Source of the DNA: Halostella limicola
GTDB lineage: Archaea; Halobacteriota; Halobacteria; Halobacteriales; Natronoarchaeaceae
Direction: 5' to 3'
DNA: 64,000 nt
Assembly: GCF_003675875.1 (NCBI RefSeq)
Contig: NZ_ML014752.1
Location: forward strand, 62,001-126,000
A program made the position numbers and the translations under genes. Below, piece by piece: positions 9,753-18,358 of the stretch (position 1 is the first letter of the stretch; every line of letters starts with the position of its first letter). The notes beneath the pieces are model-generated. The model had not been told where the DNA came from. It did no database searches and saw only the letters and a program-made list of their open reading frames with translations.

Positions 9753-11183
9753 ATGACAGACCAGCGAGCGGCGATACGATCGAACGCGAAGTACCTGCGC
9801 AACGTCAGGCCAGTCGATCCCGAGGAGATCTGCGAGTACGTCGAGGGCCAGCCCCACCCCGCGGTCGTCCGGCAGACGCTCCGCGAGGAGGCGTTCGACC
9901 TCGGCCTCGTCGAGCGCGAGGACGGCACCTTCGTCCCGGTCGACGACGAGCCGGCGCGGCCAGCGTTTCACGGCGTCACGTCGTTTCCCGACGCCTACGC
10001 TCGGGAACTGGAGGACCTGCTGGTCGAGCGCTACGGCGCCGGCTGGCCCGAGGGAGAGAGCGGCGACGCGCTGCGGGAGACGATCCGGAAGCTGAAGGAC
10101 GCATACTACCGACAGCATCCCGTCGAGTACGATGCGGAGGCGGCGCTCGCCTACGCGGTCTACCACCTGCCGGACTACTACGCCGCCGTCCAGTACGTCC
10201 TCGCGGAACTGGCCGAGGAGGGGCTGCTGCCCCGGACGCTCCGCGTGCTGGACGTGGGCGCGGGCGTCGGCGGCCCGGCGCTCGGCCTGCACGACTTCCT
10301 CCCCGACGACGCGCTCGTCGACTACCACGCCGTCGAGCCCAGCGCGAGCGCGGACGTCCTCGAACAACTACTCGACGGGACGCGGCGGAACTTCCGGACG
10401 ACCGTCCACCGCGACCGGGCGGAGGAGTTCGACCTGAAAACGGATGGCTCGGCGGGAGACGGCGACGACTGGGACCTGATCCTCTTCGCCAACGTCCTCA
10501 ACGAACTGGACGACCCGGAGGGGACGGCCCGCAGCTACCTCGACGCGCTGGCAGAGGACGGCTCGCTGGTCGCGCTTGCGCCCGCGGACAAGAACACGAG
10601 CGCCGGCCTCCGCGCGGTCGAGCGCTCCCTGACCGACGACGCAGCGGTGTTCTCGCCGACCGTCCGCCTGTGGCCCCACGAGGAACCGGACGACGCGGGC
10701 TGGTCGTTCACGGTGAAACCCGACCTCGACGCGCCGGCGTTCCAGCGTCGACTGGACGAGGCCGCGACCGATCCCGAACACGAGCCCGGCGAGTTCGTCA
10801 ACGTCGACGTGCAGTACTCCCACGCGATACTGCGGCCGGACGGCCGGCGGAAGATCGACTACAACCCCGACCCGTCGCGGTTCGCGAAGATGGCTGAGAT
10901 GGACGCCCACGTCACCGACCGCATCGACCTCGTCGCGCTCAAGTTGAGCCACGACCTCAGCGGTCCCGACGCCAACCCGCTGTTCAAGGTGAGCGACGGG
11001 AGCGAAGGGGTCGACCACTACGCCGTGTTGACGAAGGAGACGACGCTGAACGCCGACCTCCGGACGGCGGAGTACGGCGACCTGCTGACGTTCGACGGGG
11101 CGCTCGCGCTGTGGAACGACGACGAGGGGGCGTACAACCTCGTGATCGACGAGGAGACCGTGGTCGAGCGCGTGCCGGTGTAG
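9753..11183 (+). CDS. Rsm22-like class I SAM-dependent methyltransferase
   Basis: The 476-residue protein combines an N-terminal helical region (LPDYYAAVQYVLAEL near residue 140) with a SAM-binding motif (VLDVGAGVGGPALGL, about 164-178) and the later FANVLNELDD segment. This matches the small ribosomal subunit Rsm22 family, which is linked to ribosome assembly and may bind or methylate rRNA. The Cys cluster known at the C-terminus of many bacterial and mitochondrial members is not seen. It lies directly after tyrA, with no clear metabolic link to it. Confidence 0.78.
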   Translation: MTDQRAAIRSNAKYLRNVRPVDPEEICEYVEGQPHPAVVRQTLREEAFDLGLVEREDGTFVPVDDEPARPAFHGVTSFPDAYARELEDLLVERYGAGWPEGESGDALRETIRKLKDAYYRQHPVEYDAEAALAYAVYHLPDYYAAVQYVLAELAEEGLLPRTLRVLDVGAGVGGPALGLHDFLPDDALVDYHAVEPSASADVLEQLLDGTRRNFRTTVHRDRAEEFDLKTDGSAGDGDDWDLILFANVLNELDDPEGTARSYLDALAEDGSLVALAPADKNTSAGLRAVERSLTDDAAVFSPTVRLWPHEEPDDAGWSFTVKPDLDAPAFQRRLDEAATDPEHEPGEFVNVDVQYSHAILRPDGRRKIDYNPDPSRFAKMAEMDAHVTDRIDLVALKLSHDLSGPDANPLFKVSDGSEGVDHYAVLTKETTLNADLRTAEYGDLLTFDGALALWNDDEGAYNLVIDEETVVERVPV

Positions 11184-11213
11184 GCACGACCGGCGGCCGC
11201 AGACCGCGGACCC

Positions 11214-11231
11214 CCGACCGCTGACGGTCGG
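11214..11231 (+). terminator. Short GC-rich hairpin after the Rsm22-like gene
   Basis: A perfect 7-bp stem (CCGACCG/CGGTCGG) with a four-base loop lies 31 bases past the stop codon. No T-run follows, so a role in termination or mRNA 3' processing is only possible. Confidence 0.35.
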
Positions 11232-11286
11232 TCCCTCGCTCCGACCGAGCGGTGGGCTTTTCGCGGAGGCCTCCTAGTCGAAGCCC

Positions 11287-12090
11287 ATGGCGGAGAACGA
11301 CCGGCCCGAGATCCTCCTGACGAACGACGACGGCATCGAGAGCCCCGGCTTCCGCGCGCTGTACGACGCGCTCTCGGCGGTCGGCAACGTCACCGCCGTC
11401 GCCCCCGCGGACGACCAGAGCGCGGTCGGGCGGGCGATGTCGAACGAAGCGGCGGTGACCGAACACGAGCTCGGCTACGCGGTCGAGGGGACGCCCGCGG
11501 ACTGCGTCGTGGCCGGGCTCCAGGCGCTCGGGCCGTATCCGGACATCGTGGTCTCCGGATGCAATACCGGCGCTAACCTCGGCGCGTACGTGCTCGGGCG
11601 GTCCGGCACGGTCAGCGCGGCCGTCGAGGCGGCGTTCTTCGGCGTACCGGCCATCGCCGTCTCGCTGTACGTTCCCGTCGGCGACATCGAGTGGTCCGAC
11701 TTCGAGCCGGCCCCCGGGGACTACGAGGAGGCCGTCCGCGCGACGACGCACCTCGTCGAGAACGCGCTCGACGCGGACCTGTTCGAGACCGCGGACTACC
11801 TGAACGTGAACGCGCCGATGCCCGAGGGGACGCCCGCCCCGATGGAGGTCACCGAGCCGTCGCACGTCTACGACATGGACGCCACCCACGAGGACGGCGT
11901 CGTCCGCCTCCACGACCGCATCTGGGAGCGCATGGCCGAGGGCGACGTTCCGGACCCCGAGGGGACGGACCGCCGGGCGGTCGCCGAGGGGCGGATCAGC
12001 GTCTCCGCGCTCACCGCGCCCCACACCACCGAGCACCACGAGCCGCTCGACTCGCTCGTCCAGGCGTACCCGGGCAACGCGTCGCGATAG
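11287..12090 (+). CDS. surE: 5'/3'-nucleotidase SurE
   Basis: SurE removes phosphate from nucleoside monophosphates with a divalent metal. The 267-residue protein has the N-terminal metal site LLTNDDGIESPGF, then SAVGRAMS, the GTPADCV loop, VSGCNTGANLG (a Ser/Asn ligand region) and GRSGTVSAAVEAAFFGVPAIAVS, all in family order. It is cytoplasmic with no signal peptide. GGCTTTTCG about 28 bases before the ATG could be its promoter. The Rdx-family gene follows after 70 bases with its own promoter-like element. Confidence 0.96.
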   Translation: MAENDRPEILLTNDDGIESPGFRALYDALSAVGNVTAVAPADDQSAVGRAMSNEAAVTEHELGYAVEGTPADCVVAGLQALGPYPDIVVSGCNTGANLGAYVLGRSGTVSAAVEAAFFGVPAIAVSLYVPVGDIEWSDFEPAPGDYEEAVRATTHLVENALDADLFETADYLNVNAPMPEGTPAPMEVTEPSHVYDMDATHEDGVVRLHDRIWERMAEGDVPDPEGTDRRAVAEGRISVSALTAPHTTEHHEPLDSLVQAYPGNASR

Positions 12091-12160
12091 GCCGCGAGGC
12101 CGGTCCCGCAGCGGTGACCGCGCGCGTGGTTTTACGTCGCGGTCGCCCGTACCGTCGACC

Positions 12161-12391
12161 ATGTCGCACGTCGAAATCGAGTACTGCGTCCCCTGCGGCT
12201 TCCTCGACCGCGCCGAAGACGTCCAGCACGCCCTGCTGTCCTCGCTGGGAGAGGATCTAGAAGCCGTGACGCTGCGCACCGGCGACCACGGCGTGTTTCG
12301 CGTCGACGTCGACGGCGAAACCGTGTTCGACAAGGCCGACGACGAGTTCGACGTCGACGGCATCGTCCGCGACGTTCGGAACCGGCTCTAG
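12161..12391 (+). CDS. Rdx (SelT/SelW/SelH-like) thioredoxin-fold protein
   Basis: The 76-residue protein starts MSHVEIEYCVPCGF, with a Cys-X-X-Cys redox motif at the end of the first beta strand, and continues with the compact beta-alpha-beta-beta-beta-alpha pattern of the SelW/Rdx family (TGDHGVFRVDVDGETVFDK). Both motif positions are cysteine, so no selenocysteine is implied. A GTTTTACG element about 30 bases upstream suggests a leaderless transcript. The physiological partner is unknown. Confidence 0.88.
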   Translation: MSHVEIEYCVPCGFLDRAEDVQHALLSSLGEDLEAVTLRTGDHGVFRVDVDGETVFDKADDEFDVDGIVRDVRNRL

Positions 12392-12449
12392 CGCCCCCTC
12401 GTACCGCTCCGCCGACACCGTTTTGGTAGCCGTCCCCGAGACCCGACGT

Positions 12450-13106
12450 ATGACCGACAGATCCGTCGCGGGGGCGACCGAGCACCGCGACCGCCCCGTC
12501 TTCCGAGCGATCGCCGACGAGATGGAAGCGTGGCTGGGCGACGACTCCACCGGCCACGACATGGACCACGCGTGGCGCGTGTTCGACCTCGGCGTCCGCA
12601 TCGCCGAGGCGGAGGGCGCGGACGTCGAGGTCGTCGGCGCCGCCGCGCTGACCCACGACGTGCACCGCGCGATGGGCGAGTCGATGGACGTCCACCCGAA
12701 GGAGTCGCTTGAGGAGGTCCGAGCCGTGCTCTCAGCGGCGGGCTACCCCGCGGAGAAGGTCGACGACGTGCTCCACTGCGTGACGGTCCACGACGAGTAC
12801 GAGTTCCGCGGGATCGAGCACGAGGCCGAGAGCGTCGAGGCCGAGGTGCTCCGCGACGCGGACAACCTCGACGCGATGGGGGCGGTGGGTATCGCCCGGA
12901 CCTTCGCGTTCAGCGGCGTCGCGGGCCACCGTCTCTGGGACCCCGACGGCGGGGAGTACTCGGCGCTCGACCACTTCGACGAGAAGCTGTTGCGACTGCG
13001 CGAGGAGATGCACACGGAGACGGCGCGGGCGTTCGCCGAGGAGCGCCACGCCTTCATGGAGGAGTTCGTCGAGCGCTTCCGCGAGGAGTGGCGGGGCGAA
13101 CTGTAA
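12450..13106 (+). CDS. HD-domain phosphohydrolase
   Basis: The 218-residue protein has the HD metal-binding set: His in GHDMDHAWRVFDLG, the paired His-Asp in AALTHDVHR, and a later His in CVTVHDEYEFRG followed by Asp in EVLRDADNLDAMG. This matches the YedJ-like branch of single-domain HD hydrolases, which act on phosphorylated small molecules such as nucleotides. The ATG at 12450 is chosen over an upstream TTG because a CGTTTTGGT element lies about 26 bases before it. Confidence 0.88.
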   Translation: MTDRSVAGATEHRDRPVFRAIADEMEAWLGDDSTGHDMDHAWRVFDLGVRIAEAEGADVEVVGAAALTHDVHRAMGESMDVHPKESLEEVRAVLSAAGYPAEKVDDVLHCVTVHDEYEFRGIEHEAESVEAEVLRDADNLDAMGAVGIARTFAFSGVAGHRLWDPDGGEYSALDHFDEKLLRLREEMHTETARAFAEERHAFMEEFVERFREEWRGEL

Positions 13107-13136
13107 CTGACGCGAGGACGTCGCCGCGGCCCGAAC

Positions 13137-13370
13137 TCAGTGCTTGTGCGTGAACAGCAGCACGTCGTCCTCGTGAGTCGTCACGCAGAGGTCGAGCAGC
13201 ATGCTCAGTTCGAGGCTGTTCATCTCCTCCTCGCAGATCACGAGGTCGTCGAACGGATCGTCGCAGGCCGGACAGGTGATGCTCACCGTGTTGCGGTAAG
13301 TCGTGACGCCGTCGGCGGACTCGTGGGGCGTCAGCGACGAGACCATCTCGTCGAATTCGCTTTCGTCCAT
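13137..13370 (-). CDS. Small Cys-containing protein of unknown function
   Basis: The 77-residue acidic protein carries a zinc-ribbon-like CPAC motif and a third Cys (VICEEE) with no obvious fourth ligand, followed by a helix and a His-rich end (FTHKH). Alternative in-frame ATGs at 13397 and 13394 exist, but the TATTAT box sits right there, and the spacing of about 27 bases favours a leaderless start at 13370. It lies between the HD hydrolase and the cold-shock gene, and I cannot assign a role. Confidence 0.72.
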   Translation of the reverse strand: MDESEFDEMVSSLTPHESADGVTTYRNTVSITCPACDDPFDDLVICEEEMNSLELSMLLDLCVTTHEDDVLLFTHKH

Positions 13371-13498
13371 GGTCTGACAGACGGACCGATCCATCATAAT
13401 ACTTCGTCGCCGCGGACCGGCGCGTGGGCTCGTCGGTCGTGCGGTCACAGAACCGTCGGTCGTCGCGCCCGATAGCCGGAGCGGTCGCTCGCCGGTCG

Positions 13499-13503
13499 AA
13501 AAA
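13499..13503 (-). terminator. Oligo-T stop after cspA
   Basis: Read on the minus strand, five T residues occur 24 bases past the cold-shock stop codon. Archaeal RNA polymerase terminates at such T-runs without needing a hairpin. Confidence 0.5.
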
Positions 13504-13526
13504 TCGTAGAAAGCGTGGGTCGAACT

Positions 13527-13721
13527 CTAGACGCGAACGACGTTCGTCGCGCGCGGGCCCTTGGGGGCCTGCTCGATGTCGAATTCGATGTCCTCATCTT
13601 CTTCCAGGTCGGGGCCGCCAACGTCTTCCATGTGGAAAAACACGTCGTCGTCCGCGTCGTCAGTCGAGATGAAACCGTAGCCGCCAGTGTCGTTGAAGAA
13701 ATCAACAGTTCCTTTCGCCAT
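13527..13721 (-). CDS. cspA: Cold-shock domain protein
   Basis: The 64-residue protein is a single cold-shock domain. The first RNA-binding motif reads GGYGFIS, and the second, DDVFFHMED, corresponds to the VFVH motif. These small OB-fold proteins bind single-stranded RNA and act as RNA chaperones. Upstream in-frame codons are rejected because the domain begins at MAKGTVDFFN. The acidic stretch LEEDEDIEFDIE is typical of haloarchaeal members. An oligo-T terminator follows. Confidence 0.95.
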   Translation of the reverse strand: MAKGTVDFFNDTGGYGFISTDDADDDVFFHMEDVGGPDLEEDEDIEFDIEQAPKGPRATNVVRV

Positions 13722-13935
13722 TACGAATAGACAAACGGCCGCTCTACGGATAACCTTTCCGAGAGTCGTGGTACCACGATGGTATCTTGATGGACGGTCG
13801 AACGAAAATACCCGGGCTCGTTCAACGCTCATCTATCCGAGTTGGGAGAGCTACGCCGGTTCGTCGGTCACCCCCTCACCGCCGGCGTGGCACGGCCACC
13901 CGACCCCGGTTAACGGGTGACAGTCACCCTCACAG

Positions 13936-13943
13936 TTTATAGT
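13936..13943 (+). promoter_or_regulatory. TATA box for the gene at 13970
   Basis: TTTATAGT lies 27 bases before the ATG in an AT-richer stretch, which predicts a leaderless or nearly leaderless transcript. Confidence 0.6.
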
Positions 13944-13969
13944 TAACGAGAACCACGTTACGAGTTAGC

Positions 13970-14485
13970 ATGAGCAGCGAACACTCGGAGGCCAGTTCGA
14001 TACCCGGCGAAGAAACGGTGCTCGCCGAAGAGATCCCGATCACGCTCCGGTTGATCGGGACGGCCATGGTCAGCGGGCTGGTCGGGATGATCCTGATGCT
14101 GCCTCTACTGGCGGGGGTCCCCATCCTGGTCGACCTGTTCCGGACCGAACCGATCCTGGAGTTCGCGACGTTCGCGACAATCATCGGGGTCGAGCCGTCG
14201 CTGATCGTCGGGATGGCGCTGTTCGGCCTCGGCGGCACGCTGTTCCTTCCAGTCCAGTTCCTCGTCGTCGGGGCGTTCCTCCCGCCGGACACCCCGCGGT
14301 ACCTCCGCGGCGTCAGCTTCGCCCTCATCTACTGGATCGGGTTCATGCTGGCGTTCTGGCCCGGCGGCAGCGCCCTCGCGATCGGCCTGTTCATCGTCGT
14401 CTCGTTCGTCTCGCACGTGATCTACGGCCTCTCGATCGGCTACCTGACGGACCGGTGGGCCGAGATCCCGCAGCACGCGGTCTGA
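13970..14485 (+). CDS. Multi-pass membrane protein of unknown function
   Basis: The 171-residue protein has an acidic N-terminus and about four or five membrane spans (near 24-50, 67-105, 112-130 and 135-160) joined by short loops. It looks like a small haloarchaeal integral membrane family, possibly DUF6789, though that number is from memory and unchecked. It stands alone between the cold-shock gene (divergent) and a methyltransferase gene, and has a strong TATA box. No catalytic motif is evident. Confidence 0.78.
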   Translation: MSSEHSEASSIPGEETVLAEEIPITLRLIGTAMVSGLVGMILMLPLLAGVPILVDLFRTEPILEFATFATIIGVEPSLIVGMALFGLGGTLFLPVQFLVVGAFLPPDTPRYLRGVSFALIYWIGFMLAFWPGGSALAIGLFIVVSFVSHVIYGLSIGYLTDRWAEIPQHAV

Positions 14486-14658
14486 GGTTTCGAACCCTTT
14501 TCGAGAAGTCCGCAGCGGATCGGCTACTCGGTGATGCCGTGAGACGCTACCCTCGGTGCAGTGTTACGCCTCCCTCGACGAGCCCAGAACCGTGACCGAG
14601 CACTTGCCCGCATGAGCAACCCCCGCGGGTACATAGGCCCGGAGGCCGAAGGGCCGCT

Positions 14659-15279
14659 ATGACCTCGTGGGACGAACGCTTTCGCACCGGTAGCTATCCG
14701 TCCGACCCGGATCCCGCGCCGGTCCTGCGGGACTACGTCGAGACGTTTCCGGACGGACGCGCTCTCGACGTGGCGACCGGCACCGGCCGAAACGCCGTCT
14801 TTCTCGCCGAGCGTGGGTACGAGGTCGACGGACTCGACAGATCCCGCGAAGGACTCCGGATCGCGCGACGGAACGCGACGCGGCGCGGCGTCGACGCGCG
14901 CTGTAACTGGATCCAGGCCGACGCGACGGCGTTCGAGTATCCGGCGGACCGGTACGACGTGATCGCGATCAGTTTCTTCCGACCGTTCGGGCGACTCCCG
15001 GACATCAAAGCGGCGCTGGCGCCCGGCGGCGTCCTCTTCTATCACCACCATCTCCGGTCGTCGGACCCCGTCGACGCCGGCCCCGGAACGGACCGCTACC
15101 GGTTCGCGTCGAACGAACTCCTCCGGGCGTGTCTCGACCTGACCGTCCTCTACTACGAGGAGACGACCGACCCCGACGGCGACCGTTCTGCCGCCCACGC
15201 AACCGTCATCGCCCGGAACTCGTCGGGTCCGGAGCAAACCTATCCGCGAACGCCCCGGTCGAGAGGGAGAAACGGGTAA
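14659..15279 (+). CDS. Class I SAM-dependent methyltransferase (TehB-like)
   Basis: The 206-residue protein has the SAM motif ALDVATGTGRNAVFLAERG (about 35-53), an acidic residue ending the second strand (VDGLDRS), and the motif-IV-like segment YDVIAISFFRP. The layout resembles short TehB/thiopurine-type methyltransferases. The last 15 or so residues are basic and look unstructured. It is monocistronic, with about 170 bases upstream and 190 downstream that hold nothing I recognise. The substrate is unknown. Confidence 0.85.
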   Translation: MTSWDERFRTGSYPSDPDPAPVLRDYVETFPDGRALDVATGTGRNAVFLAERGYEVDGLDRSREGLRIARRNATRRGVDARCNWIQADATAFEYPADRYDVIAISFFRPFGRLPDIKAALAPGGVLFYHHHLRSSDPVDAGPGTDRYRFASNELLRACLDLTVLYYEETTDPDGDRSAAHATVIARNSSGPEQTYPRTPRSRGRNG

Positions 15280-15472
15280 GGACCGCCGCGACCGAACTCG
15301 TCGGCGGTGCCGACGCCCTGCCCGGCGAACCCCGCAGCGTCCTCGCACGCACGAATCACCGCCACCGCCTGTGCGGTGGAGACTAGTGTCGGGCACTGTC
15401 TCACCCGCTGGTCGGCGTAGACTCAGTTCGGAGGAGGGACCCGAGGCCCGGATACCCGGTCGGACAGTCGGT

Positions 15473-16725
15473 TCATAACAGGATCAGGAAGAGGAGATAC
15501 GACCCGACGACCGATAGCGACGGCGTGAGGATCCAGAGGACGACGATACGGCTCGTTGCCGCCGGATCGAACAGGGTTTCGGCGGTCAGTTCCTCGATGT
15601 CCTCCTTGCCGATCGGTGGCACCGACGGGGGATCGTCGTCCCGGCCGGCGCGGGCGGGGCCCTCACCAGCCGCGAGCTTGCCGACGGTCGGGCCTGCGGG
15701 CTCGTCGCCCTCGGCCGGCGGGGCTGCGAGCGCTCCGATGGCGAGACTCGGGCCGGGTTCGTCCTCGGTGGGGAGGGCGGCTAGCTCCGCGAGCGTGACA
15801 GCACGACTCGCCCGACCCCAGCCGAGGCCGATGATACAGCAGGTCGTGCTCACCGCGAGGCTCGCAGGAATGCCGTAATACGAGAGGACGGTGATGATCG
15901 TCGCACCCACGGTGGAGACGATCAGAGCCGCCAGGATCGGGAGATCGGTGATGCCGTCACCGACCGTCGCGAGGGTGCGACGAGCGATAGTGAACCCGCC
16001 GAGGCTGATGGCGCCGACCGCGAGAAGCACGCCCTGGTCGATACTGACCGCTCCGTTGCCGACGACGGGGCGACCGCGTTGGCCGCGTTCGAAGCCCCTG
16101 CACTGAACCCCATGTAGCAGGCGATCCCGAGTACCAGCGCCGACCCGACGAGGTCGCGCGGTGACGCGTTCCGGTTGAATCTGAGTCGTGGAAGACCGCC
16201 CGAGCGGTCGACCTGTATCAACTGCCGTTCGAGTCGCGTGAACGACATGCGAGCGTCGAGTTGCGGATAGACGTACCGGCCGATGACGGTATCGATCACC
16301 AACCCGATGAGCGGCGCGACGAGCCACGCAGAAACGATGGTGAACATCAACGCCTCGTTGAGCGTCCCCGTCGCGAGCCCCAGTCCGACGATAGCACCGA
16401 CGGCCGTCATCGACGTCGAAGCCGGGACGCCGTAGATGTTCGATATCAGCAGCGAGAGGCCGGTGAAAAACCGGACGCCGATACCCGCCACGGGGGTGAA
16501 CTTCACCGACGGGACGATGCCGCCGCTCATCGTCTCGATGACGTTCCGGCCGACCGTCCACGCGCCCAGAAACGCGAAGACGGTAAAGAGCACTCCGGCA
16601 GTGAATTTTCTGACAAGTCAGCTCCCGACGGCCGGCCCGAAGGCGACCCCGGTCGACGATCCGCCCATATTAAACCCGACGAATGCGGCGACAAACAGGC
16701 CAACGACGAGCAGTGTTGTGGCCAT
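15473..16725 (-). pseudogene. Broken inorganic phosphate transporter (PiT family)
   Basis: A PiT-family permease can be read from ATG at 16725 (MATTLLVVGLFVAAFVGFNM) to the stop at 15473, but two lesions interrupt it. Codon 36 is TGA (16618-16620), where CGA (Arg) would fit the frame. Near the GGGG run at 16067-16070 one base is missing: upstream reads GASNAANAVAP, and downstream VVGNGAVSIDQGVLL resumes in another frame. The span is 1253 bases, exactly one short of 418 codons. Both PiT signature regions (GxNxGG-like near the N-terminus and GASNAAN in the middle) are still recognisable, and the C-terminal extension is Pro/Ala/acid-rich. The decay is recent, or the lesions are sequence errors. 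Confidence 0.85.
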
Positions 16726-16893
16726 AGTCGACTCTCGTATAGGACGACCGTTCCGGTTGTAAATGTAAGGGACCGTCTATCTGTGGTCGGGGCGTACGAT
16801 GGCGATTCACAGAACGGCAAACAGGAGCGGGGACGAAGACGTCCGAACAGGATCCTTTCCTCTCGAACCCTGATCACGCCGCGAGAACGGTAG

Positions 16894-16965
16894 TGGACTC
16901 GGCGGGATTTGAACCCGCGGCCTTCCCCGTGCCAGGGGGATGATCTACCGCTGATCTACGAGCCC
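16894..16965 (-). tRNA. tRNA-Ala (anticodon GGC)
   Basis: The 72-nt minus-strand sequence folds as a cloverleaf with a 7-bp acceptor stem containing the G3-U70 wobble pair that identifies alanine tRNAs, a GATC/GATC D-stem, an anticodon stem TCCCC/GGGGA with loop CTGGCAC (anticodon GGC), and a perfect T-arm GCGGG-TTCAAAT-CCCGC. The discriminator is A73, the CCA end is not encoded, and no intron is present. Confidence 0.96.
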
Positions 16966-16996
16966 TCGTGCGCAGTATATCGTAGCGTCGGATGTA

Positions 16997-17006
16997 TTGA
17001 TAAAAC
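16997..17006 (-). promoter_or_regulatory. TATA box for tRNA-Ala
   Basis: Read on the minus strand, GTTTTATCAA lies about 32-41 bases before the mature 5' end of tRNA-Ala. That places the transcription start a few bases upstream of the tRNA, as expected. Confidence 0.55.
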
Positions 17007-17186
17007 CGTCGGATCGGTCGCTCCCCGGGACAGCGTATCACTCGGTCGACTCAACCCCGGTCGTTCGGCTCCGATCCCCGAGTACCAGCCCCGAGACGGT
17101 CACACACCGGCCGCACCGTCGGACCGAAGATCCGGAACGATCGTGACGTAGAAACGCTTTCTCATCGATGCGTGCTATCAATCACC

Positions 17187-17741
17187 ATGGTCGATTTCGA
17201 CTTCGCCGACATCGACGCCGTCGCGGTCGACCCGGACCACTGCCACCGCTGCGGCGAAGCGGTCGGCACCTGCGAGTTCGAGGGGAACGAACAGCCGTGG
17301 TGCCCGGAGTGCGACCTCGTGCTCTCCCGGAACCCGGTGCCGGGGGTCCACGTCGTCGTGCGCGACGAGGACAGCGTTCTCGTCCTCGACGAACCGATCC
17401 CGCAACATGAGGGGGTGTTGAGCCTTCCCGGCGGACACGCGAGACACGACGAGGGCCCGCGGGAGGCGCTCGTCCGCGAACTGGAAGAGGAAACCGGTCT
17501 CCGGGCCGACCCCGCGGACCTACGGCTGCTCACCGTTCTCCACGCCGAGGGGGCGGACGTCGCCTTCTACCTGATCACGTACGCGCTGGCGCGGGCCGAC
17601 GCCGAGGGCGCGTTGACGCCGGAGGCCGAGGGGTTCGAGGTCGAGTTTCGACCGCTGCGGGAACTCAGAGCGTCGTCCGACCGAATTCGAGACTCCGACC
17701 TGGAGCGCATCGAGCTGGCGTTCGACGGCGACGCGGAGTAG
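17187..17741 (+). CDS. Nudix hydrolase with N-terminal zinc ribbon
   Basis: The 184-residue protein joins a four-Cys zinc ribbon (Cys19, Cys22, Cys39, Cys42) to a Nudix domain whose box GGHARHDEGPREAL followed by RELEEETGL matches the GX5EX7REUXEEXGU pattern. Nudix enzymes hydrolyse nucleoside diphosphate derivatives with Mg2+; the zinc-ribbon arrangement resembles NudC-like NADH pyrophosphatases and small archaeal relatives. The ATG at 17187 (MVDFDF) is chosen over a start five codons upstream because homology-like sequence begins there. Confidence 0.9.
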   Translation: MVDFDFADIDAVAVDPDHCHRCGEAVGTCEFEGNEQPWCPECDLVLSRNPVPGVHVVVRDEDSVLVLDEPIPQHEGVLSLPGGHARHDEGPREALVRELEEETGLRADPADLRLLTVLHAEGADVAFYLITYALARADAEGALTPEAEGFEVEFRPLRELRASSDRIRDSDLERIELAFDGDAE

Positions 17742-17893
17742 AAACCCTTTAGTCCGGCACGCGGGTACGGTCCGACGGGAACAGCACGACCGCAAATCTG
17801 ACACGCCGTCGCGTTCGACGGCTCGGGATTGCGGTAGTGCAGGCGCGAACGCGCCGATACTACAGCGGTCTGTGCGGTTCCTATCCTCAAACT

Positions 17894-18358
17894 ATGGCAC
17901 GAATGCACACCCGACGCCGCGGCTCGTCCGGTTCGGACAAGCCGACGGCGGACGAACCGCCGGAGTGGAGCGACGTCGACGACGAGGCCATCGAAGAGCG
18001 CGTCGTCGAACTGGCAGAGCAGGGGCTTGACCCGAGTCAGATCGGGATGAAGCTCCGTGACGAGGGCGTGAAAGGCACGCCGGTCCCGGACGTCAAGCTG
18101 GCGACCGGGAAGAAGGTCACGGAGATCCTAGAAGAGAACGACGCCGGCTCCGACCTGCCGGAGGACCTGCGGAACCTCATGGAACGCGCGATCCGACTGC
18201 GCGAGCACATGGAGGAGAACCCCCAGGACCACCAGAACAAGCGCGCGCTGCAGAACACCGAGTCGAAGGTCCGCCGCCTGGTCGACTACTACCGCGGCGA
18301 CGCCCTCGACGAGGACTTCACGTACTCGTACGACGTCGCCGTCGACCTCCTCGAATAG
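17894..18358 (+). CDS. rpsO: 30S ribosomal protein S15 (uS15)
   Basis: The 154-residue protein is of archaeal length, with a basic N-terminus (MARMHTRRRGSSGS) and the archaeal extension before the S15 helical core (LPEDLRNLMERAIRLREHMEENPQDHQNKRALQ, then RRLVDYYRG). It binds 16S rRNA early in small-subunit assembly. The stop codon at 18356-18358 is immediately followed by the start of the recJ-like gene. An ATACTAC element about 35 bases upstream may be its promoter. It heads a four-gene translation operon. Confidence 0.97.
   Translation: MARMHTRRRGSSGSDKPTADEPPEWSDVDDEAIEERVVELAEQGLDPSQIGMKLRDEGVKGTPVPDVKLATGKKVTEILEENDAGSDLPEDLRNLMERAIRLREHMEENPQDHQNKRALQNTESKVRRLVDYYRGDALDEDFTYSYDVAVDLLE

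Noticed and set aside
9709-9756. 15-codon frame between tyrA and the Rsm22-like gene
   Set aside because: It overlaps both ends by ATGA, but it is too short and has no conserved pattern; it is probably part of the leader.
12161-12391. Selenoprotein reading of the SelW-like gene
   Set aside because: The motif is Cys-X-X-Cys with no in-frame TGA, and haloarchaea are not known to use selenocysteine.
16894-16965. Possible integration site at tRNA-Ala
   Set aside because: No second copy of its 3' end was found nearby and no integrase gene is present.
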